In this document: positions 11,851 through 24,123 of the stretch, in pieces
Layout: every line of letters begins with the position of its first letter
Position numbering within the stretch: position 1 is the first letter of the stretch
Assembly (NCBI GenBank): GCA_004026145.2
Contig: CP034975.1
Coordinates: 8,648,686-8,712,685, forward strand
DNA length: 64,000 nt
Source: Takifugu bimaculatus
Lineage: Eukaryota > Chordata > Actinopteri > Tetraodontiformes > Tetraodontidae
Reading direction: 5' to 3'
Position numbers and translations under genes: made by a program
The notes under the pieces: generated by a model
Seen by the model: only the letters and a program-made list of their open reading frames with translations
The model's database searches: none
What the model was told of the DNA's origin: nothing

Positions 11851-13415
11851 ATGGATGAGATTAAGACTGAGCCGGTGGATTTTGTGAGGGAATTTCAAGA
11901 ATATCTGACACAGCAAACTCATCATGTGAACATGATCTCAGGCTCCGTTTGTGGAGAAAAAGAATCAGGAGTGCCCTATCAAGCCGGTGAGAATACAACG
12001 CATTGCACAGCAAAACGATAATCTTTCTCCTCCGAATGTGAAAATTTGAGATTGTGTGTATTTCAGTTGCCCCGAGGAGTGTCCAGAACGGCGGGGATCC
12101 TCCATCTGTGGAGGTAAGCCTGTCAATGGATGAAGGGTCAGACGTGCAGATGGACGGGCCGGAGAGGACATGTGATGGCAAATACAAGTGCAGCTACTGT
12201 AACTATGCCAACAAGGGAATGGCTCGTTTAATAGAGCATATCCGCATCCACACCGGTAAGCCCTTTTCTCACATGCAGTCCCTAATCCGAGTAACATAAC
12301 GAAAAATATCTGTGATTAAAGTGAGATGAAATTATATGTGTTTTGCTTTAGCCGTTCAAATCACTGTTACACTTCAATAATAACTGAAGACTGCTTATAG
12401 AATTTTTTGTGCTCAGTATGATCCAATGTGAATTAACACCTAATTTTATCTCATGTCTGCTTTACATCTGTTTGCTTTAATTTCCTAAATATTTTACAGG
12501 AGAAAAGCCTCATCGTTGCCAGCTGTGCCCATTTGCATCTGCATACGAGCGCCACTTAGAGGCCCACATGCGCTCGCATACAGGGGAGAAACCTTACAAG
12601 TGTGATCTCTGTGCTTTCCGCTGCAGCGACCGCAGCAATCTGTCCCATCACCGCCGCCGCCGACATAAACTTCTTCCCACAAGGGTCATCCGCGCTCCGT
12701 TCACAGCTAAGCGAATGCTGAGCTCCCTGCAGAAAAAGACAAACTCACTGGGCTTCAGCAGGCGTCTGCTCATCAATATCAACACCCCCTCTACAGGACT
12801 GCCAAAATCAGACTATCTCGATGACTATTCTCATAAGATGCACCATCACTTGCACTGCAGTGAGTACAAACACCCTCCTCAGGTAGATGAGAGTGAAAGT
12901 AACAGCAGGTGTGCCAGTGATTTGACTTTTCATAATCCGCTAGGACCAGCTCTCAACATTAGCTGGCCAGTTGACTGATATTCACCCGGAGTCTCAAACT
13001 CCTGCTTCCCCAGACACGGAAGAGAAGCCCATCCTTATACAGCAGGTCTCTACTGAGCAAGTCACAGTGACTATGAATAGCGTGCAACCGTCCTCCACCA
13101 AAAGAACCTCCCCTCTCAAGCCACAAGAGCTCCGAGACTGACCCAGAAGATGCCTTTGTGTGCAGCACTGTTATTGCGCCTGAGAGGAACAGCCATCAGA
13201 GTACAACTGAAACTGCCCAGACTACATTAGACCAACAACTCATATATAAATGCCAACATTGTCATGTCCAATTCCTGGATAATATTCTCTACACCATTCA
13301 CATGGGTTGCCATAGTTATGAACATCCGTTCAAGTGCAACATTTGTGGTCATATGTGCTTTGACAAATATGACTTTGCATGCCATTTTGCCCGTGGACAG
13401 CATAAACAAAACTGA
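11851..13415 (+). CDS. ikzf5: Ikaros-family zinc finger protein 5 (Pegasus), two apparent frameshifts
   Basis: IKZF5 is a C2H2 transcriptional regulator. Exons are 11851-11986, 12067-12255 and 12500-13415. The start MDEIKTEPVDFVREFQEYLT matches the family. Three N-terminal fingers (CSYCNYANKGMARLIEHIRIH, then CQLC...H, CDLC...H) bind DNA. Two C-terminal fingers, CQHC...HMGCH and CNICGHMCFDKYDFACHFARGQH, are the dimerisation pair. The last exon changes frame twice: after NPL at GG 12943-12944, where the correct continuation QLSTLAGQL lies one base over, and again between about 13080 and 13139, most likely in the CCCC/CTC run near 13107-13116. Removing both bases gives 412 residues (human 419). 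Splice sites are canonical and fingers intact, so decay is unlikely. Confidence 0.94.
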
Positions 13416-13805
13416 TCTGTGTAACATGCATGTATACAGTCCTGGATATTCTTCTCATTTTTAATTTCGTTTCAGTTTTTCCACATATACTGAATACCTG
13501 ACCTGTATTTTTGCCTGTTAGTCCTCATAAGTACAAATTTATTCTCAAGATAAAATGAATATTAAATTGTTACCAGTGTCACCCTTTTTCCCACCGACTC
13601 ATCAATATTTCAATTATATCTCAGTTCTTAACAAAACATGATTAAGTTATGTTTGTGAAAGGCAGATGGGACAGTGAATATTCGGACAATAGTTGCATGT
13701 TTTATTTTTGTTACAACTTCATAAACAAAATAGGTAAAATTACAATGTTCAAATATTTTCATAAAATAAATGGTTCAGGTGAGGTGAAAGCTCCTCCCAA
13801 CAATG
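13416..13805. other. Convergent 3' ends of ikzf5 and pstk
   Basis: A 390-base spacer between two convergent stop codons, so the 3' UTRs must be short or overlap. AT-rich, with poly(A)-signal-like hexamers on both strands. Confidence 0.6.
13701..13706 (-). terminator. Candidate pstk poly(A) signal AATAAA
   Basis: Plus-strand tttatt is AATAAA on the minus strand, about 100 bases downstream of the pstk stop codon. Position and sequence suit a poly(A) signal; not proven. Confidence 0.45.
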
Positions 13806-15296
13806 TCATTTATTGTCATTCATGATCTCCAGCAGGATTTCCTTTCTCTTGTGATCAAAAACATCCACTGCTCTTTTCACCATCCCCTCTACGTCCATGT
13901 CGTCCTCTTGAAGGACAGGGGCTTCCTGGAAAACCCTCCTCAAATCACGAAGAAATGTAGCTTTGGCTTCACTCAGCTGAGCAGACAAAGTCCTCATGTG
14001 ACCAGAAGACACTCCATTTTCTAAAAAGAAAGTTATCAAATTATTAACTGCGCTGCGAAAACTGGGCAAAATGTCACATTTGCGCGTTAATGTGGTTCAG
14101 CGCTGACCTCCAGCTGTCTTCATGGCTTCAGAGATGAGCCGGCGACAGGTTTGATCAGCCTGGTGCAGCATATTAGTGGCACATTTCAAACGGTCAGCTT
14201 CCTGTAACACAAATATGCTCTCGGCTTAAGAAGCTGCCTGGGATTTAATAGTTAACAGACTTAATGGAGCTAGTGCAACACACCGATTGTACAGTGTTGT
14301 CCTCAACTGGGCTCAGCGGGTTGCACAGTGCAGTGGAGATCAACTCCATCACCCTCTGGCTGAGGAGACAGACACATCTAACAATCTTACACACATTAGC
14401 TTCCATAAATCGTGTGATGGATATTCTACTCGGCAGGCTTACATATCACTTTTGGAAAAAACATCCATGGACGTGAGTGAGATACTGTTCTTTTCCCATA
14501 CGTTTTTCTCAGGATTCGGGGGCTCCAGCCGCATCTCCATCTCCCGTATCACCTTGGCTTGAACAGGCTGAGACCTCTTCTCATTTCTGCTGATGCACAA
14601 TTCCAAATCACAGTGCAGATACACCTGACAGAAGCCAAGTGAATCTGGAAAAAAACATTTAAGATTGATGGACTGTGAAATGAATGCTTGGGCAGAAACT
14701 ATTGTACTTGGCTTACGCTTTCTTGCAAGTTGGTGGACTTCATATCTCATGCTTGAATAGTAAAAATTGTCATCCATTAAGAAGATAAGTGGTTTATGGG
14801 AGGCGTCGGATACTCCACGCTGTGGCAGGGTTTGAATGCACCTGTTCCCACGCAGCCCTGTTGATCTGGCAGCTGTTTGGCATCTGAACCAGCACAGTTT
14901 CGTCCAAAACGTTCCCGATGCACTGCAACACCGCTTGCCTGTGTGACTTCCATTCGCTGTGCTAGAAAACAGAATGTAAGGTGACAAAACTGTAATTGCA
15001 TTTTCCTAAACGGAGAAACTGCCATGAATGCAACTTAATGAGTCACAAGTGAAAACATTTGGACACAATAGTATTACCGATTCTTGCAGTTTAACAACAC
15101 CATCCATTTCTTTAGCTTGAAACGCATGCTCAGGAATAAGGTCATCATATGGTATCACTGCGGATCTCCATCCGGCGAGCGCCGCGGTGCGTAGTACCTC
15201 TCCGGCGAGTGTAGATTTCCCCGCAGCTGGGAGCCCGCAGAGGACGCAAAGACAGGCCGGAGCCCGGCATTGACCCCCGACCTCTCCCGATGCCAT
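13806..15296 (-). CDS. pstk: L-seryl-tRNA(Sec) kinase, one apparent frameshift
   Basis: PSTK phosphorylates Ser-tRNA(Sec), the step before SEPSECS makes selenocysteinyl-tRNA. Exons are 15078-15296, 14717-14961, 14443-14644, 14284-14359, 14108-14201, 13806-14020. The P-loop VLCGLPAAGKSTL (residues about 18-30) and YDDLIPE follow the start MASGEVGG, the first in-frame ATG. Other family blocks are LMDDNFYYSSMRYEVHQLARK, NPEKNVWEKNS and the helical C-terminus with HQADQTCRRLISEAMK. Exon 2 is 245 nt where 244 is needed: the frame breaks at AWEQ, and removing one G of GG (plus-strand cc 14841-14842) continues as CIQTLPQRG into the kinase core. Corrected length is 349 residues (human 348). Confidence 0.94.
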
Positions 15297-15492
15297 AAGA
15301 CGCTTCAAACCTCTTTTTACATGGTGTACAATCAAGTACTGTAACCATTTACATATATTTGGAACACCTACAGGCAAACGCTAACTTCCGCATGTAATCA
15401 TAATAAAAAAATCACGTGACTTCCGCCTGTCTTCAAAATAAAAGCACGCAGCCAACTCAGTCGTTAAATGCAAAGCCTGAAATTGTGAAATA
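15297..15492. promoter_or_regulatory. pstk promoter region
   Basis: Sequence upstream of the pstk ATG. Two cttccgc motifs (near 15387 and 15419; GCGGAAG on the minus strand) are ETS-type sites common in housekeeping promoters. It is bounded by the MITE that begins at 15493. Confidence 0.4.
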
Positions 15493-16014
15493 CAGTGATC
15501 CCTCGTTTATCGCGGGAGTTGCGTTCCAAAAATAACACGCGACAAGTGAAATCCGTGAAGTAGTCAGCTTTATTTTTTTTTATTATTTTACAATGCAATA
15601 CTGAACCATAGAATGAAACCAAAAATCAAAACCTGTTTTAAAGCCCAAAATTTGTTTAAAACAATAATTTTAATATAGTAATACAAGGTTGGAAACATTG
15701 TCACTCGCGTATTTCACAGTCCCAGCTGTGCCTCTTCGTCCTGACTCCGCTCCGCTGTAGCGTCTGTTTCTACTGAAGGTGCAGGACGTAAAGTTGCAAA
15801 TGTAAAGTTGGCAGAATGTACAGAAACGAAAACTGTTGACAAGTGAAAAACCAATACAGTACAGCGTCAATATTTTATTTCTAGACAACAGTAAAGCCCC
15901 TGAGCCAATCAGGATTCAGAGCACAATGCACTGTAAAAATATCCGCACTGTAAAAAAAATCCGTGAAGCAGCGAAGCCGTGAAAGATGAAACGCGATATA
16001 GCGAGGGATCACTG
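15493..16014. mobile_element. Tigger/pogo-like MITE with TA target duplication
   Basis: A 522-base element flanked by TA on both sides (15491-15492 and 16015-16016). The left end begins CAGTGATCCCTCG and the right end finishes CGAGGGATCACTG, perfect inverted termini for 13 bases, with weaker inverted similarity further in (cgcgg/cgcgat, and gtgaagtag against gtgaagcag internally). The CAGTGATCCCTCG terminus and TA duplication fit the Tigger/pogo branch of Tc1/mariner. It has no transposase frame, so it is non-autonomous. It lies between pstk and the 3' end of adam9. Confidence 0.88.
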
Positions 16015-16045
16015 TAGTTCACAAAAATATTTTCTGTGAACTATT

Positions 16046-16055
16046 TTTATTTATT
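16046..16055 (-). terminator. Candidate adam9 poly(A) signals
   Basis: Two overlapping AATAAA hexamers on the minus strand about 390 bases after the adam9 stop and just outside the MITE end. They would put the cleavage site at the MITE boundary. Confidence 0.4.
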
Positions 16056-16439
16056 TGGTGCTTCTCAAATATCATTATCAAAGGAAAACAGAAAACATTA
16101 TGGTAAAAACTACTTTATATACAGTGCCTGATAAATGTTTTATTACAATACACCAATTCATATCCGGGAGAATGTTTTTCTTTCAAAACATATACATATA
16201 TAAAATACAGTTTAGTGGATTTCATTTAAAAAAAAATATGTGCACAAAGTTTTTTCTGACAAAGAATTTTTGTAAGAAATCCATACAATATGCTTTTATG
16301 CAAATGTCTACCGGCCCATTTTAAAACATCTAACCTTCAATTAATATCTATATCACAGCGTTTTTAAGAAAATACCTGTTTCATATAAAATTTCAATACA
16401 ATTAAATATTAGATTGGTACGCTCAATAACAAGATAAAA

Positions 16440-19400
16440 TCAGTTCTGTGGTGGCTTGGATGGGATTGCTCTGGGCACTCCAGGACCCTGTGCAGGAGGA
16501 TTTTCAGGAACAGCACTATTATCTGCGTTCCAATAATCCAGCTCACCATACCTGAAACTGAGAAGTTGTGTGCGAGCTCAATTAAACCAATTAGGGAAAT
16601 TCAATTAAACCTAAAATTGGGGAGGTAAGCAAGTGTGTGACGTAATCTTTGTTCTTACCCAGAAATAGGAAGTGTGGTGGCAGGGGGGGTTTCAGGCTTA
16701 AAAAAAACAAAATTAAATAATTCAGTTTAATTATCAGACACAGAAAGAAAGAAAAAGAGAAAGAATATTTACCCTAGCAGGAGGAGTCTGCACTGTTGTA
16801 TTCCAAGCATTGTAATTTGACTGTCCACTCGGATTAGCAGTTTGAGGATTGCGAGACCTTTGAGAAGGAAAAAAAACTTTCCAAATGTAGCAATAATTCA
16901 CTGAAAACATAAAGATTCCCTTTAAAATATCCCTGACTATAATCAATATACTGATAGTTACTTGAGACGGTTGATGAGGCTTCCTTTTAGGCAGGGGTCC
17001 AGAGACTCTCTCCTGAAGATGTAGAGCAGCACCAGAACGAGAAGGACCACAAGAGGAACAACTAGCAGGAAGAAGATTAGCAGGCCATTCCTGAGGGAAT
17101 AGTCTGTAGAAAGAGCCACATGTATTATGAACACGACAACCTGTTGGAAACGTGCCGTTTGTTGGAAATATAAATGTCTACACGTTTCCATTTACTTACT
17201 ACAGCCAAAGAAGGAAATATAGCGATATAACAGGAGCAAAGCAGAATAAATAATAAATGAGTCATATAAAGCCAGACGTCTCCTATTAGGTTGCATTGCT
17301 GATTTCCATATGGCGCGATAAGAGAACACGATTGGCATCATGTGAACTTTATGAGGAATAAATGAGATTTAAACCCACCGATCTGAGCAGGGCCGCTGTC
17401 TATGCTGCCACCTCGTCCAGGCTGATTACAATTCGGAGGGCCCCACCCATTATCGCAGTGGCAGTGCCCGTTATTATTACACACCTAAATGAGTGTCATA
17501 ATTTTGTTTAATCAATAAAAACAGTAGAAAGTAGAAAGTAGTATGCATACCCCATTGCCATGACAAGTGGTCTGGGCATCACAGTCCAAATTGGGCAGAA
17601 GAGCAGAGGCGTTCACACACTGGAAGTCTATGCAGGTCTGAAACAGGTGAAGAGTTATTGACAGAGACTATGACTTGTAATTTCCTGGAACAATTAAGTA
17701 GTTTTATTTCCTGTTGAACTGCATTACTTCTCTTCATAGTTTTTTTCTGTTACCTTTCCTTTATCACAGGGGCTTCCAGGATTAACATAGGCCGGATCAA
17801 GCACGTCTGTACCAAGGTTGAAGTCCGCATTGACGCATGTAAATCCTTCAACTATTTGAATACTGACTTGAGCGCCAGGAGGGATAGTGCTGAGGTCCAC
17901 ATTAGTACACTGCACCTTCCCACACATGGCGTTCCTGGAGTGATTAAGGTCAGGAGCATGCAGTTAGGTCTTCATCATAGCTTTTCCCTGCAGCTTTTAT
18001 GTTTTTTCCAATTTCCGTTATATTTGAGACATTAAAGTGCATTAAGTTGGCAAAATTAGTTTCATACTATGATGATCATGCCCTCCCGAAAAAACTTAGA
18101 TCACAGATGTTTCACAGATGAGAAAAAAAAAAAAGCACTCACTCTACACTGCATTTAATAGGTTGTCCACCGCTGTTGATGCCGCAATTTCCGAATATGT
18201 TTCCTCTTGTATTTGCATGTCGGAAACAAACATCATCCGCCTTTGTGGCTGGATCTGTGTGAGAAATGAATATTGTAATGTTAACTGCTGTGGGCAGTTA
18301 GGCGATGATGTTAGGATGTTTCTGAATGCCTATTGGCTCTGAACGTTTCAATAAAATGTACCTGGTGCAAATAAATGCTGACACTGGAAATCATATGTCT
18401 GGCATCGACCCTCATAGCAGTAAGCGTCACCACAGGGGAGGCCATCCAGAACATAGAAGTCATCTGGGCAGAGTTCGGTCACGCCATTACAGTATTCGGG
18501 AAGATCACAGGTGTTGACCGAACCTCGACATTGTGTTCCAGATACTTTGAGCTAAAAAAAGAAAAAGTAAAAACACACCCAGAAGACAAAAATAGTTTTG
18601 GATTCCCTAGATTCCTGTACCAACCTGACAGTTTTCGCAGCACGCTCCCTGGGAACAAGCTGACCCGCTTGTAAATTTACAAGTGGCGGCATCACAGCAC
18701 TTACTATTGCATTCCTGTAAAGAAAGAAAGGACAGGGAAACTATGCTAACCAAGACGAACAAGGCAGAACAAAGAAAGAAAAGAACAGGAATCTACGACT
18801 AATCTAATAATTTAAGCCCTCATCACTTAGGACAAATCCTGACATGACTGCAGGCATGTCTTACTGCCATAAGGTCATCTTTATACTAATGAACACCGAT
18901 TGGATATAATGTGAAAACTTTTTTAAATTATAAAGTCATTCTACCCATTTTTGCCAATAAGTCCTTGAAACTAACACTGTATGTACAAATGTACCTCTGG
19001 TTTGCCACAGTCACACTCCTCTCCTTCTTCCCGCCGGTTATTGCCACATTCAGCAACACCAATCACATCAGATGCAGAGGGCTGGTTTTTCAGACACACA
19101 CCTCCCCCGCGTATGACCAGTGCCTCAAAATCATCTGCACTGCAGCGACTAAAGGTGGTGGAACCACTAGCGAGGAACAAGATGAATCATTACTAGTTCA
19201 AAAAGAGCATAAATTGGCAATTAACTGATTTACTTATCAAGAGCTTTGAGGATCAATTGCTTTGACAAACCAACAATATCACAAAGTGGACAAACAGTTT
19301 TGATGGTTACCCAGCACCGCTGTTCATGATGAAGCTTCCCTCCTCAGATTTGCAACGGCTATCATCATGATTCATCCCCAGGTTATGGCCCATCTCATGA

Positions 19401-22400
19401 GCCAACACAGAGGAGAAACTGGGAAGGTTTTCATCGCTAAACTGTGAAAACACTCGTATAATTAGAGATAATATACTCCACAACATCATATAAGTGAGAT
19501 TCAGCAGACTTAATTGCGAATTAAGTTAGTCCTTTTACATTTTATAATGCATCCGTGCGAAATATATCACAAAAGGATTTGGTTTTCTTTCGTTTTCATG
19601 TTGGAATGTTGTACAAACAATGGAAGAGTTCCCGACACCTAATGAGGATGTGATCGAGTCCAACCAGTTGGACAGCTGTGTTATTCAGAGCCTGAAGCAA
19701 AGAGCTGGACGTCCTTGAATAATGCAAACAGTATCAGGTTTTAAATAATAGCCTTTATGGCCAAAGCCACAGTGTACTGGCTAAAGGCAAAAGTTAAAAG
19801 GCTAACTAACCACGTTGATTCCGCCAGAGGTGGACGCAGAGCAGACCGTGCCCACGAAGGCCATGCCTAATACACCCCCATATGACTCAGGCTTGCCTCT
19901 GAGGGAGCAGAGAAATGCAGAACAAAAATACATTGGTCATCAATTTGCCTCTGACGTGTCAAACGTCTCACTTAACACGCACGGCTTACACAATGAATTG
20001 GCCTATGTCGTGCCTCATCGTAGGCAACAGGGACGTCTGCCTCCACTTCACAAACCTCCCCAACACGTCGCCTGCACGTCCATCGATGCTGAACGGGTTA
20101 CCATCTTTGAAAATCACCAGGCCCACCAGCATCACGCGTATATTCAGCATCTTGTAATACTGGTTAAAAACAAAAACAAAAAAATAGAAAGCACATCGCT
20201 CAGAATGCAACATGAGTGAGACTTCTCTTCACAAACCGATCAACCGATTCTCACCCCATCCACAAGATTTCCCAATTCCACAACTTCCTCTCGTACAGCA
20301 GTCTCATTTTGCTTCTTAAAATTGTACTGTAAATTCAAAAGTATGTAGTAAGTATAAGTATGGTGCAGGTTAGAGTGCTAATATTAAGACACATCCTTGG
20401 GTCAAGTGAGCTCCTTTACATACAAGTGAGCCCAACAGATGTTGACACCCACCCTCAGATTGTCAACAACCAGGACCAACTCCACATAACTGGTTTGGGG
20501 CAAGTTGCGCTTTCTCTGTTGAAACAGCAAACAAAAAATATATTTATTTAGAAGCACTTTAGAAGCACCTGGTTGCTCCACAAATATGAGCGCAAGTAGC
20601 CATTCTCCTGACCCGCAGCAGGGAAGTCATTGTTTGGCCTGGGTTAAAGTGCTTGTGGCTGTGTGAACCAGCCTCATTGACGACGCCGCAAGCAAAAGGC
20701 TCCGACTGAACATCCTTTAGTAGGTAGAGAAGGTGGTCGTTGGTGGCAGACTGGGGCACAGGCTCAAGAGCATAGGTCTCATTTTCCAGAAGGATCACAC
20801 CCCTGTGGTGATACAGTGCAGAGCAGTTTCAGCATCTAAAAATGCTACCACTTCCATTTCAAACGCCATAAAAAACAATCCCCACGTATATATTTAATAT
20901 AGTTAACTGCATTAACACAAAGTTAGATTGACAGTAATGTCCCTGTCATCCTCGATAAGTCATTTGTAGAACAAAACAACTGGAGAGTCAATCTGGATCT
21001 ACTGGAAAATACAAAATGTATATCCTAGACCAGAACAATTAATCAAAATAAAACAAAATAAGAATTAATTGTCTTCTTCTGAGGATTACAAATAAAAAAT
21101 ATCCTTTTATTTTAACCATAATAATTTGCAAGTGTGGTCTGATTATTTTTTGTATTTGTCGAGTTTTAAATCAAAATTCAAATTCAGCAGATTTTTTTTT
21201 CTTTTACAAAGAAATTACAAGTGATTTATTAAAATGAGTTCAATGAATGAGAAAAGGGAGATTATATTATTAACAGAATAATAATTTTCACAAACCTAAA
21301 GCCGGCACATGTGCTGAGCGCAACCATTGAATTCTCATATCCCTCGACCTCTCCATGATAATAACAGTGCCTCTAAAAATGAAAAAGTCATTTCAATGTG
21401 TGGTCAAACAACACAAACCAACCAAAATCAGCAAATATCTCCTTACATGGGATTTCTGATGAGAGGACTTGTGATTTCCAGTGCTATTATGAGAATATTG
21501 AGCGAAGTTTTGATGTAAAAAATCTCTGTGAAGAAAAAAATGTATGTACATGTGAGAGTGAACATTTTGAACAAATTAAAAACCCTAATAATAATGTACA
21601 TACCTGTTCTTTTGTAAGTGTATGAGGTGTTTTCTGTTGTTTATATTGAGTGCAAATGATATCGTCTCCTCTCCATCTTTCTGATTTGGTTATATACAAG
21701 AATGATGTCATATTAACATATATGTGACAAAATAGCTAAATTGGATTCGATACTGACCTCTGAGTTCGTGTTGAGGTTTCTCTTCCATCTATGAGTCAGC
21801 TGAGGATTTACAACCGAGTACTTGGAGAGTTTCGATGTAAATTTACTTAAAACATCTGAAAGAAAAAGTAATGAGAGAGGATTTACAGGACAGGAAACAT
21901 CATTCACCTGTACTCTTAAAATCACTGAAAAATGAATACAAACTAGAGTAGAATAATAAATAATAAATAAATGGCACTTGCAATCCCCCTGCGCATCAGG
22001 GTTGCGACCAAAAGCACTTAGTCTTTGATCTTTGGAAGCCCAGGGTAAAATCTACAAGTTACATGACATAGTCAGATGCTTTACAATCAGCGTCCCTCAA
22101 TTTACGTGAAACAAGCGTCTTGGGTGTGACATTTTGATTTACAGACAGCCACATCCTGTTTTCTCATGAGACAACAAAATTTCCCCCACCGCAGCTTTGA
22201 CATTCTCTGATGACTAGGTATAATTCTACCAATAAAGGTTGACCATGTTTCTAGATTGGAGGGTTCAAATATGAAGACAATCTCATCAAAGCGCTAGGAG
22301 GAATTTGATTAGAACGAGGCCTGACAATGAGAAAGTATGTGGAAGTGGGACTTTCAGTTCCAAATTGTGGGTTTCCCGTCTGACCTAGATCATGAAACCA

Positions 22401-22891
22401 GCAGATTTTTTTTCTATACATTTTCATGGATGTTACATGACCCCCCTCCCTCCCAAAATTCATGCGTGTAGTTAAAACTATATATGGGGCTTCTTCCAGA
22501 ACCTGCCCTGAGGTGGTAGAGACATTTCTGCATACCTAATTCTGGAACCTTTACCAAAAGTCAAATCTGACCTGACGTGAGCGCAGAATTTCAGTTTGTG
22601 ACCACAGTAAGACAATTTATAAAAAAAAAAAAAAAGAAAGAAAAAGAAATGAACATTTGAAACAAAAAATTAGGGGTCCTCGCACCTGACCTTGTCGGTG
22701 CTCTGGCACTGATTAAAATGTTAGATTAGTATCATCGCTCAAACGATCGCAATGGCACTGACAAACGACAATGGTATGCTTTATACTCACAAAACTCAAC
22801 ACAAAAAACAGTATTGTGCCTCACCTTCATTGTGAGTCCCGGAAACGTAACTCAACCAAAAAAGAGCGACTAGCATATGTTTTAAGCACAT
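16440..22891 (-). CDS. adam9: ADAM9-type disintegrin metalloprotease
   Basis: Membrane-anchored sheddase with all ADAM domains in order. The 22 coding exons join in phase to 808 residues (human ADAM9 has 819): 22825-22891, 21754-21855, 21604-21676, 21447-21525, 21296-21372, 20613-20802, 20453-20515, 20255-20326, 19990-20159, 19811-19898, 19311-19441, 18995-19166, 18625-18714, 18362-18551, 18143-18254, 17754-17934, 17551-17637, 17379-17484, 16962-17103, 16773-16857, 16659-16696, 16440-16551. A signal peptide is followed by the prodomain and an RRKR furin site formed across an exon junction. The metalloprotease has an intact zinc site HEMGHNLGMNHDD and Met-turn IMNSG. The disintegrin loop is CRGSVNTCDLPEYC, followed by Cys-rich and EGF-like (CHCDNGWGPPNC) regions, one TM helix and a short proline-rich tail. 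Closest to ADAM9; a fish paralogue (adam9b) is possible. Confidence 0.9.
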
Positions 22892-24123
22892 AATCTTGGT
22901 CAGTTTTGCCCTGTACACTACAGACAGTTCCTTGTAGACGGAATCGAATCTTCAACGCTGAAGACTGCGTTCAAAGGTAATTTCCTTTCCTTCTTGTGGT
23001 CAGGTGCGTCACGATGGGAGTGGCCAGGTATAGGTGAACAACAACGCTTTAAAAGGTGACAAATGACACATTGTTTTCTGTCATTCTTTAATTTTTCATG
23101 CATGTATGTTATGTAAATGGTATTGTCATTAATTTCGGTTAAATTTACTATTTAATCTATAGTGACTGCCGTTAGTATGCTTGCTTTAATTGCTTCTGTT
23201 AATTACTTTGATCGCGAATATTTTATATTTTATAAATGTTTTAAAAAGTTGGAGAAAAGTCTAAAATACACGCAAAACAAAAAGCTTTCATAATCTCGCG
23301 GTATTTTGCAGCTGTTACGTCACAATTATGCGGAAGCGATGTGGTATTATGTGTATGTGTGGTTTCAATAACGATAAATAAAACGCTAAAGCAGTTATTG
23401 CGACAAATGTTCCCTCAGATAGAGTTCTCTCAGTTCGGTGGATAGTTGGCACGACTTCATCATGCACATAGTGGTACTCTAAACCGGGTTATCGATAGCC
23501 CGGTGGAACGTCAGTATTAGCATGCTAAAAGGCTACAGTTGCTCATTTCTAGACGCACTTTCTGCAGTCCTTTAGTTTAGATCTGTGAACATTTTCTGAC
23601 GTGCATGGCTGGATACTGTATGTTAAGATTGGGTCCACTTTTGAAGGAAATACTGCCTAGAAAACAGGTCTGGACAAAAGCTACTGCCTCATACGTGTTG
23701 TCGGCACAAGTTTTATTGTAAGTATAATATAGTTGCATTTCATAATCGCTTTCGCCATAGTTTATGTGGAACCCAGTGTCTGTAACAAAACAAAACAAAA
23801 AAAGCCTCAAAAAATGATGAACGGATTTTAATAAAATATCCAGAAAGTGATCGTGGCCATGGAAGATTTTGGTGATGCGCCGGGTTCCGGGGGGACTTTG
23901 GCTATTGATCTTTTAAAGATCAAGGCCCCGTTTTGACCCTAAAGCAACCTACTATGTTATGTACTAACATAATAGTATACTGTATGTTAAATACTATGCT
24001 ACTGAGTGTGCTAGGTTCCCTCGTTGTCATTGTTAGTAGTAGCAGTGATTGTAGTATTTTACCCACAAGTTTATTAAGAAAAATTAAATGGACTAACATG
24101 TTTACATTGTTTTTTTTCCCAGA
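22892..24123. promoter_or_regulatory. Head-to-head spacer adam9 / parg
   Basis: About 1.2 kb between divergent start codons. It must contain both promoters and a non-coding parg exon, because the parg ATG sits one base after an acceptor (cag at 24120-24122). A GCGGAAG ETS-like motif occurs near 23330. No core element is certain. Confidence 0.45.
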
